64,000 nucleotides of DNA. Source: Candidatus Saccharimonadota bacterium. GTDB taxonomy: Bacteria; Patescibacteriota; Saccharimonadia; Saccharimonadales; Saccharimonadaceae. Positions within the stretch are counted from its first letter, which is position 1, and every line of letters starts with the position of its first letter. This document shows positions 51,250 through 58,965 of this stretch, in pieces. Both the position numbers and the translations under genes were made by a program. Under the pieces are notes generated by a model, which saw only the letters and a list, made by a program, of their open reading frames with translations, was not told the origin of the DNA and ran no database searches. The DNA lies in contig CAJPQK010000001.1 in the NCBI GenBank assembly GCA_905372835.1, positions 124,001-188,000 of the forward strand, in the 5' to 3' direction.

Positions 51250-52737
51250 ATGAATACGAGGGAACTTGAAAAGCAGTTGTGGGCTGCGGCGGATAAACTA
51301 CGGGGTAATATCAGTTCGTCGGACTATAAATATGTGGTGTTGGGGCTAATTTTTCTGAAATATGTTTCAGATGCGTTTTCGGCGCGGTACCAGGCGGCGG
51401 TTGATGATAATTATGATCCAGAAGATCGGGATTGGTATCTGGCGGAGAATGTTTTTTGGATTCCCAGGGAGGCTCGTTGGGAATACCTGGTGGCGAGCGC
51501 CAAACAGCCAGAGATTGGCGTACTAGTTGACGGCGCTATGGAAGCGATTGAGCGAGATAATCCTAGTCTGAAGGGTGTGTTGCCGAAAAATTATGCTCGT
51601 GAAGCTCTGGATAAACGTCGCCTGGGTGAACTCATAGATTTATTTACCAATATCAAATTCGATACTGCGAGTTCCAAAGATCTACTTGGTCAAGTCTACG
51701 AATATTTTATGGGTATGTTTGCCGACAGTGAGGGTAAACACGGCGGCGAATTCTACACGCCGCGCTCCATCGTCAAGCTGCTGGTAGAAATGCTTGAGCC
51801 ATACAGCGGGCGTGTGTACGACCCGTGTTGTGGTAGCGGCGGTATGTTCGTCTGGAGTGAGAAGTTTGTCGAGGAGCATGCGGGCCGCGTTAGCGATATC
51901 GCGGTGTATGGTCAGGAACTCAACGAAACTACTTGGCGACTCGCTAAAATGAACATGGCAATTCGGGGAATTGACGCGAATATCAAACGCGGCGACACCT
52001 TGATGGATGACCAGCTTCCCGACCTGAAAGCTGATTATATCTTGGCCAATCCGCCGTTTAATATTAGTGACTGGGGTCAAGAACATTTGCAGGCTGACCC
52101 ACGCTGGAAGTATGGACTGCCGCCAAAGGGTAATGCTAACTTTGCCTGGATTCAACATATGATTCACCACCTAAGACCGCGCGGTACGGCGGGCTTTGTG
52201 TTAGCAAATGGGAGCATGAGCAGCCAAACTGGCGGTGAAGGTGACATCCGTAAGCAGTTAGTGATCAGTGATATGGTTGACGCCATCGTCACATTGCCAA
52301 GTCAGCTGTTCTTCAACGTTGCTATACCGTGCTGTCTGTGGTTTGTGTCGCGCGATCGTGCTAATCGTCATGGCAAAGTGCTGTTCATCGATGGGCGTAA
52401 TTTGGGTAAAATGGTAACCCGCCGTAACCGCGAGCTGACCGAAGAAGATATTGCCAGGGTAGCAAAGACATATCATGATTACAAAACCGCCAGTGCGGAT
52501 TACGCTGACCAGCCGGGTTTTTGTAAAGTCGCTGATCTAGAAGAGATCAAGCAGCATGATTATGTACTGACGCCTGGTCGTTACGTGGGCGTCGAGGAGG
52601 CTAAGGAAGATGATGAGCCGTTCGCCGAGAAATTTGCCCGGTTGACGGCTGAGCTGGAGGGGCAGTTTGTGAAAAGCCGCGAGCTGGAGGCAAAGATAAA
52701 AGAAAATCTTGCCAAAATAAAGAAAGAAGTCAAATAA
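51250..52737 (+). CDS. hsdM: Type I restriction-modification DNA methyltransferase subunit
   Basis: A 495-residue N6-adenine methyltransferase. The N-terminal HsdM helical domain (ELEKQLWAAADKLRGNISSS) is followed by the SAM motif YDPCCGSGGMFVWSEKF and the catalytic NPPFNISDW. The C-terminal coiled coil would contact HsdS. It overlaps the next gene by one base (TAATG). It works with HsdS at 55790 and HsdR at 58966; three or more other genes lie between these subunits. Confidence 0.95.
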   Translation: MNTRELEKQLWAAADKLRGNISSSDYKYVVLGLIFLKYVSDAFSARYQAAVDDNYDPEDRDWYLAENVFWIPREARWEYLVASAKQPEIGVLVDGAMEAIERDNPSLKGVLPKNYAREALDKRRLGELIDLFTNIKFDTASSKDLLGQVYEYFMGMFADSEGKHGGEFYTPRSIVKLLVEMLEPYSGRVYDPCCGSGGMFVWSEKFVEEHAGRVSDIAVYGQELNETTWRLAKMNMAIRGIDANIKRGDTLMDDQLPDLKADYILANPPFNISDWGQEHLQADPRWKYGLPPKGNANFAWIQHMIHHLRPRGTAGFVLANGSMSSQTGGEGDIRKQLVISDMVDAIVTLPSQLFFNVAIPCCLWFVSRDRANRHGKVLFIDGRNLGKMVTRRNRELTEEDIARVAKTYHDYKTASADYADQPGFCKVADLEEIKQHDYVLTPGRYVGVEEAKEDDEPFAEKFARLTAELEGQFVKSRELEAKIKENLAKIKKEVK

Positions 52738-53756
52738 TGAATGGTGACAATCCGAACGGCGAGATGGTGGTATATGTTGGCGATGATGGCAAGCCGCAGA
52801 TTCAAGCTAGATTGCAGGATGAAAATATGTGGCTCACTCAAGTGCAGTTAGCCCAGGTATTTCAGACCACAAGACAAAATATAGGTCAACATATTAAGAA
52901 TATCTACGAAGAGAAAGAGCTCGACCCTTCGGCAACTATAAAGAAATTCTTTATAGTTCAAATTGAAGGTGATCGTGAGGTCTCGAGAACTATAGAGCAT
53001 TATAGTCTAGACATGGTACTTGCGCTTGGTTACCGCGTGAAATCAAATATAGCAACGAATTTTCGTATTTGGGCCACCGAAAGATTGCGAGAATATATCA
53101 CTAAGGGCTTTGTTATGGACGATGAGCGCCTTAAGGAAAATAGCGGCGGAAACTACTGGAAAGAACTACTTGAGCGGATTCGAGATATTCGCAGTAGTGA
53201 AAAAATATTATATCGGCAGGTGCTAGATTTATTCGCCACCAGCCAAGATTACAACCCAAGCTCCAAAGAGCAAATAGAGTTTTTTCAGATAGTTCAGAAT
53301 AAGCTGCACTACGCTGTTAATATGTTGACTGCCGCTGAGGTTATTTATTCCAGGGTTGATTCTGACAAGCCATTCTTAGGACTCACGACGTTCCGTGGTC
53401 AGCAACCTACCAAAAGTGAAGCGCAAATTGCTAAAAACTATTTGACGGCTGATGAACTCGGCATACTCAACCGCCTCGTGAGCGCCTTTTTTGATCTTGC
53501 TGAGCTCAAGGCTATCAATCACGAACCAATGCGCATGGCTGATTGGGTACGTGAAGTTGATAAATTTGCGGCTACCTACGGCAAGGGTGTCCTTGATAAC
53601 CCGGGCAAAATATCACACAAAGCCATGCTCACCAAGGTTGCCAAAGAATATGAATCATACAAAGAGCGTATGCGCAATCAAGAGCTGAGTAGTATAGAGC
53701 AGCAATATCTTGAGGAGTTGAAGGCTGTGCAGAAGAATATTGAGGGGAAGAAATGA
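52737..53756 (+). CDS. RhuM family protein
   Basis: A 339-residue protein of the RhuM family, first named on a Salmonella pathogenicity island and common inside type I restriction operons. MVVYVGDDGKPQIQARLQDE and the helix-turn-helix-like VQLAQVFQTTRQNIGQHIKN, then HYSLDMVLALGYRVKS and FRIWATERLREYITKGFVMD are family features. The function is not known; a DNA-binding or Fic-linked role has been suggested. It is translationally coupled to hsdM. Confidence 0.88.
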   Translation: MNGDNPNGEMVVYVGDDGKPQIQARLQDENMWLTQVQLAQVFQTTRQNIGQHIKNIYEEKELDPSATIKKFFIVQIEGDREVSRTIEHYSLDMVLALGYRVKSNIATNFRIWATERLREYITKGFVMDDERLKENSGGNYWKELLERIRDIRSSEKILYRQVLDLFATSQDYNPSSKEQIEFFQIVQNKLHYAVNMLTAAEVIYSRVDSDKPFLGLTTFRGQQPTKSEAQIAKNYLTADELGILNRLVSAFFDLAELKAINHEPMRMADWVREVDKFAATYGKGVLDNPGKISHKAMLTKVAKEYESYKERMRNQELSSIEQQYLEELKAVQKNIEGKK

Positions 53757-53792
53757 GTGAGCTAGTAAAAAATAGGGTTGGAAGCATCCATA

Positions 53793-55790
53793 ATGAGTAA
53801 AGTATTTATCCAAGGAGTTATTAATAACATTAGGGCTAAGTCCACCCCGTATACTCCTATTATAGAGGCGATAACTAATGCCATTGATGCTATAGATAAA
53901 TCAGGCCGAAATGATGGGGAAATACATATTCGGATCATCAGGAACCCGCAATTTATATCAACGGACGACGATAATGTAGCAAATGTCACTTCTGTGGAAA
54001 TCTCCGATAATGGCATCGGTTTTAATAAAGAGAATCGCGACTCCTTCGATACCATATATAGCCAACTTAAAAGGTCGATAGGAGGAAAGGGTTTTGGTAG
54101 ATTTTTTTATCTGCGGCATTTTAACGACGTACACATAGAAAGCACGTTTATTGAAGATAACAAATACAAACATCGTTCATTCGATTTTGGTAAGCAATAT
54201 GACGTTATAGTTAATGATAAGGTTAGTAATTTGCCTAGATCGTCAGAGACTGGTACTATACTTCGACTTTTAAACATTAAGGGCGTAAAACTTGACAAAG
54301 ATCCAGAAATTATCTCACATCGCATTCTAGAGCAGATCCTTAGTTATTTTTCTGATCCAGAGTATGTCTGCCCAAGGATTATATTTGAAGACGATGCGCT
54401 AGATATCCCAATAATCCTAAATGAGCAAATTGGTACACAAGATGATTCTCTAATTCAGCTCAAGAAAAGTGATATTTTTATTGTTAACGGTATAGAACTA
54501 AGATATAAAATGTTTAAAATACTTAAGCCTCGGAACCAAAAGAGCAAGATTATTTTAACCGCACGAAACCAAGCGGTTACTGAGAAGAGCTTGGATGTAT
54601 ATATTCCAGATTTCTGCTCTGACTTTACTGAGGATGTGCTGGTTGATGGAGAGAAGGAATCTCGTAACTACATAATAAGATTCTACGTTCAAGGAGAATA
54701 TCTAGAAGACAATGTTACGGCAGAGCGTGATAGCTTTAATTTTGGTGAAAAACACGACTTGGTATATCCAGCATCAGTAGAGGATATTGAAAAAGCTATT
54801 GCAGAAATCGCAAAAAAAGAATTTGAAGGTGTGGTTAGTCTAAGGTCAAAATCAAAACGAGAGAAGTTTGAGAAATATGCCCAAAGTAACATTTGGTACA
54901 AGCCATATATTGACGACATAGATTTTGAAGCAATAAAGGCAAATCCTACCCAGGATGACATAGAGTTAATTCTACATAAGGCAAAGTATGAACGTGACTT
55001 AGAGATAAAGAAAAACATCTCTCAGTTGACTAGTAGAAACAGGAATTATATAGAAGCACAGTCGAATGCTAAAAAGCTGATTAGAGAAGTAAAAGACGCA
55101 AGCTATAGTGATTTAGCACAATATATAGCGTTTCGTAAATCTATCCTGGAATTATTTAAAAAGACTTTGGAGTGGAATGATTTGGGAGAATACGATACGG
55201 AAAAGGCAGTTCATGATATAATATTCCCTACAAAATCAGATTCAAATGATACGATATATGATGGTCATAATTTGTGGATTATAGACGAAGGGTTAAATCT
55301 TACTCAGTATCTCAGTTCGGATAAAAACATATTTAATGAAAATAAGGACCGTCCAGATATCGCAGCATTTCATTATAATGTTGCGTATAGAGACGGTTCG
55401 GAGGCTTCTAATCCAGTAAGTATTTTTGAATTTAAACGACCTGGTCGAAATGACTTTGTAGATGCGTCTTCTAAAGAAGACCCTATACAACAAATAATTC
55501 GTTACGTTAACAGTATTAGGAATGGCGACTATAAGACACCAAAAGGAAGTAGGATTCATATCTCACCCACAACACCCTTCTATGGTTATATAGTAGCGGA
55601 TGTTGATAATAAGGTTGAAAAATGGTTGATTGAAGAGAAAAACTTAAAATCAATGCCAGACAATAAAGGGTGGTTCTTAATACAGGACAATATTAATCTC
55701 AGAATTGAATTCGTAACGTGGGAAAAACTGCTAAATGATGCAGTCGTGCGTCACCGAATATTCTTTGAGAAATTGGGGTTAGAAGGATAA
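53793..55790 (+). CDS. GHKL ATPase fused to a PD-(D/E)xK-like nuclease domain
   Basis: A 665-residue protein with two recognisable parts. The N-terminal GHKL ATPase has the N-box IIEAITNAIDAID, G1 ISDNGIGFNKE and G2 SIGGKGFGRFF, as in Hsp90, MutL and MORC proteins. The C-terminal part has Asp522 in RPDIAAFH and Glu546-Phe-Lys548 in IFEFKRPG, then QQIIRYVNSI, the pattern of PD-(D/E)xK nucleases. A coiled-coil-like stretch (about residues 370-450) joins them. It lies between rhuM and hsdS and overlaps hsdS by one base. The ATG at 53793 is used; a TTG five codons earlier is possible. Confidence 0.7.
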   Translation: MSKVFIQGVINNIRAKSTPYTPIIEAITNAIDAIDKSGRNDGEIHIRIIRNPQFISTDDDNVANVTSVEISDNGIGFNKENRDSFDTIYSQLKRSIGGKGFGRFFYLRHFNDVHIESTFIEDNKYKHRSFDFGKQYDVIVNDKVSNLPRSSETGTILRLLNIKGVKLDKDPEIISHRILEQILSYFSDPEYVCPRIIFEDDALDIPIILNEQIGTQDDSLIQLKKSDIFIVNGIELRYKMFKILKPRNQKSKIILTARNQAVTEKSLDVYIPDFCSDFTEDVLVDGEKESRNYIIRFYVQGEYLEDNVTAERDSFNFGEKHDLVYPASVEDIEKAIAEIAKKEFEGVVSLRSKSKREKFEKYAQSNIWYKPYIDDIDFEAIKANPTQDDIELILHKAKYERDLEIKKNISQLTSRNRNYIEAQSNAKKLIREVKDASYSDLAQYIAFRKSILELFKKTLEWNDLGEYDTEKAVHDIIFPTKSDSNDTIYDGHNLWIIDEGLNLTQYLSSDKNIFNENKDRPDIAAFHYNVAYRDGSEASNPVSIFEFKRPGRNDFVDASSKEDPIQQIIRYVNSIRNGDYKTPKGSRIHISPTTPFYGYIVADVDNKVEKWLIEEKNLKSMPDNKGWFLIQDNINLRIEFVTWEKLLNDAVVRHRIFFEKLGLEG

Positions 55791-56872
55791 TGAGAACAGC
55801 TGTTTTAAGTGATATCATCGATCTCATAGGTGGCGGTACTCCAAAAACATCAAAACCAGAGTTTTGGAGCGGCGATATACCGTGGCTGTCTGTGGTTGAT
55901 TTTGGGGGCGACGGACGTTGGGTAGATAAAGCTGAAAAAACAATCACTAATCTTGGGCTGGAGAATTCTAGCACAAAGTTGCTAAAAAGTGGAGACATAA
56001 TTATATCTGCACGCGGGACCGTGGGTGAATTAGCTCAACTGAAGCGACCAATGGCCTTTAATCAATCTTGTTATGGAATTAGGGCAAGGACAGGAGTAGA
56101 TCAAGATTTTCTTTATTATCTATTAAAGAAGTCTGTCAATGATCTAAGAAGGCAATCGCATGGTGGTGTGTTTAATACTATAACTCGTAGTACTTTTGAT
56201 GTTGTCAGTATCAGTATACCCAGTATAGTTACCCAAAAGAAAATTGCCGATATTCTCAGCAGTCTTGATGAAAAAATCGAGCTCAATCGCCGCATGAACG
56301 AAACCCTCGAGCAGCTCGGTCAAGCTCTCTTTCGTTATTATTTTGTCGATAAAACTAAACGAGGCAACAATATCCAGACTTTACCTCTAGGGGAGAGGAT
56401 TCGTCCCAAAAGAGGCAAAAGTTTACAGTCTAAAAATATGATAGATGGCAACATACCGGTTATTAGTGGTGGCCTGAAGCCGGCTGGATTTCATAATAAA
56501 GCAAACACAGTTGCACCAGTTATTACGATAAGTGCATCCGGAGCAAATGCTGGTTTTGTATCTGTCTGGGGTGAACCAGTTTGGTCGGCAGACTCCTCGT
56601 ATATTGACTCAACAATGACCAAATATGTTTATACCTACTATTTATTCCTCAAGAATAAGCAAAAAGAAATATACGATATGCAAACTGGCTCTGGTCAGCC
56701 GCATATTTATCCAAAGCACATAGGGCTTCTGGAGATTGCTGATTTATCAGAGTGCGAGTTTAATGATTTCGAGCAGAGAGTACGACCATTGTTTGACATG
56801 ATACATGAAAACAAGAAGCAAATAGATTATTTATCCAACATTCGTGATTTGCTTTTGCCAAAGTTAATTTGA
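55790..56872 (+). CDS. hsdS: Type I restriction specificity subunit
   Basis: A 360-residue HsdS with two target-recognition domains. The first opens IIDLIGGGTPKTSKPEFWSG and the second LPLGERIRPKRGKSLQSKNM, with IPVISGGLKPAGFHNK. The two conserved spacer helices are ADILSSLDEKIELNRRM (middle) and NKKQIDYLSNIRDLLLPKL (end). Each domain reads half of a bipartite DNA site, setting the specificity of both methylation and cutting. It is full length for a two-domain subunit. Confidence 0.93.
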   Translation: MRTAVLSDIIDLIGGGTPKTSKPEFWSGDIPWLSVVDFGGDGRWVDKAEKTITNLGLENSSTKLLKSGDIIISARGTVGELAQLKRPMAFNQSCYGIRARTGVDQDFLYYLLKKSVNDLRRQSHGGVFNTITRSTFDVVSISIPSIVTQKKIADILSSLDEKIELNRRMNETLEQLGQALFRYYFVDKTKRGNNIQTLPLGERIRPKRGKSLQSKNMIDGNIPVISGGLKPAGFHNKANTVAPVITISASGANAGFVSVWGEPVWSADSSYIDSTMTKYVYTYYLFLKNKQKEIYDMQTGSGQPHIYPKHIGLLEIADLSECEFNDFEQRVRPLFDMIHENKKQIDYLSNIRDLLLPKLI

Positions 56873-57041
56873 AAGGACTAAAGAGACATTTCCTATAGGC
56901 GAAAGAATCTCTACGGCTGAGTTGAGGTATACTCAAGGGGAGATAAGACATAAAACTATAGTTGTATATAATACAACAGATATATACTTGATAAGAACCT
57001 GAATAGCTGATAAACTAGTATCAGTAAATAAAGGAGATAAA
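56873..57041. promoter_or_regulatory. Intergenic region with two operator-like palindromes
   Basis: GTTGTAT-ATA-ATACAAC (56961-56977) is a perfect palindrome and CTGATA-AACTAG-TATCAG (57007-57024) a second one just before the RBS aaggagataaa of the next gene. A weaker repeat TTGAG/CTCAA is at 56922-56936. The DUF5343-like protein encoded next may bind here. The first 60 bases, read in another frame, give ETFPIGERIS, like LPLGERIR of hsdS domain two, perhaps a remnant of an exchanged hsdS end. Confidence 0.5.
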
Positions 57042-57866
57042 ATGAAAGATAATATAGTAATTAAGAAAAATCGTAAAAGAAGTGCTTCGTATCCCGCTTT
57101 TACACTGGAAGAAGTAATTGAAGCGACGAAGGCCTTGAAAGAGAAGCTTGGTGATGGGCCTTATGCTAGGGATCATATGGCTGTAGCTTTGGGTTATAAG
57201 GGAGTAACTGGAAGCTCTGGATCTAAGATTGCTGCGTGTGTCCACTTTGGCATGCTTGATCGTAATGGTAATGTATATAGCCTGTCGGATTTAGCACAAA
57301 GATTCTTTCACTATGTAAGTGAAGAAGAGCGCGCACAAGTTCTTGTAGAGGCATTTAATAAACCCTCTTTATACCAGAAGCTAATGGCAGAATATGGTGG
57401 AAAATCTTTACCACAAATGCTCGAAAGTATTCTAATTCGAAATTATGGAATTCAGGAGAATGCTGCTGGCACTGCTGTAGCTAACTTTAGGAAATCGGCT
57501 GAGTTTGTGGGTGTTTTAAAAAACGGCGTTTTAATGTTTGATAATAGTAATGACACTATAGACCAGTCACATGCAGAGAGTTGTAACACTGGGGAGACGC
57601 TGAACTCTTTATCAGTAAATACCAATGAAATAAAAAAAGACCAGCATTCGCATGTCAGCACTACTGAAGCCAGACTCTCTGTAGTTTTGCCATCTGGCCT
57701 TGTTGTAAGTTATTCACAGGAACTTGCGCCAGCGTTTGCTTTTGGTATTTTTGGCAAGGAGCTTATGGAGTTGGATAAAGTAATTTCTGAGTATAGGAAT
57801 AAAGAAGCTTCTGCTGGTACAAACAGTCACGATGAGCACATGCTTATAGATGAAAATAAAGATTAA
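57042..57866 (+). CDS. DUF5343-like protein in the restriction locus
   Basis: A 274-residue protein. Residues 15-160 have the order of DUF5343 proteins: YARDHMAVALGYKGVTGSSG, SKIAACVHFGMLDRNG, VYSLSDLAQRFFHY and FRKSAEFVGVLKNG, which look like two winged-helix units. The rest is polar and low in order, with a short conserved-looking LVVSYSQELAPAFAFGIFG. RBS aaggagataaa fixes the start. It probably binds DNA and may be the regulator for the downstream DUF3800 gene and itself; the palindromes before it support this. The call is moderate. Confidence 0.6.
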   Translation: MKDNIVIKKNRKRSASYPAFTLEEVIEATKALKEKLGDGPYARDHMAVALGYKGVTGSSGSKIAACVHFGMLDRNGNVYSLSDLAQRFFHYVSEEERAQVLVEAFNKPSLYQKLMAEYGGKSLPQMLESILIRNYGIQENAAGTAVANFRKSAEFVGVLKNGVLMFDNSNDTIDQSHAESCNTGETLNSLSVNTNEIKKDQHSHVSTTEARLSVVLPSGLVVSYSQELAPAFAFGIFGKELMELDKVISEYRNKEASAGTNSHDEHMLIDENKD

Positions 57867-57909
57867 ATATAAAGAGATATATAAAGCGCAGATTCTGACA
57901 GGATGACTT

Positions 57910-58776
57910 ATGAGTAGTTATTTATTTATTGATGACAGCGGATCTAAGCAGTGGGATACTCCATACCAGTATTCACTTGTAAACTCGCCACCTGCTAGGG
58001 TGCCACAAAACCGTAAATTCTGGGAACTTAATTATTTTGTGTTGGCTGGTATATATATTGAGCATGACCTATTGGCGGAGCTAAACCCGATCATAAATGC
58101 TAAAAAGATAGAAGTGTTTGGTACAAAGAATGTAGAGATTCGTTCGGTTAATCTCCGTAATCCGCAAAAACAGGAAAAATACTATATACAACCATTTGGG
58201 GTTACTAGGTGTCAGCTAAAGGACTTTATTGAGAGTTTCTGGTACGAGATATTTAACCAAAATAGGGAGGCTATACAGATTCAGGCAGTTTTGCTAGATA
58301 AGAGATACTATAAACATTTGCGTACCGCAAAAAGTCCTCTTGATATTACTGCACAAGTAATGTTTGATCGTGTAGAAATGCATCCAAATAGAGAGTGTAC
58401 TATTATATTTGACCAAATGGATCACCAGGTGAAGACAGAAAAGCGAGATCAGGGTAGTATATTGCAGATTGCTGATAAGACCATTGACCTTGGCTCGTTT
58501 CATAAAAAATACAGTCATGTTTCTGTCGGATTTGAGGAATCAAAAAACTCTAATTTTTTACAGTTGGCTGATACGGTTGCGTATAATGTATTAAGACAGT
58601 TCATTGACTATGGTGATAAATGGGATCAACCGGGTCAGGAAACTCTGCCAATGTATTCATTTTTTGAGAAGATATCTGACAATATGTATTGCAACAAATT
58701 AACACGGCAGGTTAGAGGTTACGGATTAATAAAATTACCAGAGATTGGAAAAATTAACTGGTGTAAGTCAGAATAA
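57910..58776 (+). CDS. DUF3800 family protein
   Basis: A 288-residue protein of DUF3800, an RNase H-like fold. The acidic motif FIDDSGS is at residues 6-12, and FDQMDHQV near residue 165 and QLADTVAYNVL near residue 220 give the other conserved acidic residues. The family is often found in defence islands. A weak RBS (aggatgact) precedes the ATG. It lies between hsdS and hsdR, closed off by a terminator. Nuclease activity is inferred from the fold only. Confidence 0.82.
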   Translation: MSSYLFIDDSGSKQWDTPYQYSLVNSPPARVPQNRKFWELNYFVLAGIYIEHDLLAELNPIINAKKIEVFGTKNVEIRSVNLRNPQKQEKYYIQPFGVTRCQLKDFIESFWYEIFNQNREAIQIQAVLLDKRYYKHLRTAKSPLDITAQVMFDRVEMHPNRECTIIFDQMDHQVKTEKRDQGSILQIADKTIDLGSFHKKYSHVSVGFEESKNSNFLQLADTVAYNVLRQFIDYGDKWDQPGQETLPMYSFFEKISDNMYCNKLTRQVRGYGLIKLPEIGKINWCKSE

Positions 58777-58777
58777 C

Positions 58778-58807
58778 AAAAAAGCACCTGCTGTCAGATG
58801 CTTTTTT
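58778..58807. terminator. Bidirectional terminator between DUF3800 and hsdR
   Basis: A-run plus GCA-C-CTG (58778-58790) pairs with CAG-A-TGC plus T-run (58795-58807), with one mismatch and a four-base loop. T and A runs on both sides allow use on either strand. Confidence 0.75.
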
Positions 58808-58883
58808 GAGGTAAGTTCCCATATGGGTCCCGCCATGCGCTGAGTGGACGGCTAGATATTTCTATCAACCTACCATCTCCAAA
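58794..58883 (-). pseudogene. Short coding-like fragment on the minus strand
   Basis: Thirty codons between two stops read GDGRLIEISS followed by RPLSAWRDPYGNLPQKSI, which looks like a real protein end. No ATG is present; a TTG at 58866-58868 has ggagatggtagg before it. It ends in the bidirectional terminator, as a real gene would. It may be the 3' stump of a lost gene. CCCATATGGG (58818-58827), a ten-base palindrome, lies inside it. No family is recognised. Confidence 0.3.
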
Positions 58884-58954
58884 TTAATATATATTATGAG
58901 ATATGTCAATGGGTAATGTGAAATTAAGTAAAAATATACTTTTATTTGATAAAA

Positions 58955-58960
58955 TATAAA
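58955..58960 (+). promoter_or_regulatory. -10 box of hsdR
   Basis: TATAAA five bases before the ATG at 58966 without an RBS. The restriction subunit thus seems to be read from its own leaderless messenger, apart from hsdM and hsdS. Confidence 0.4.
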
Positions 58961-58965
58961 TACTT

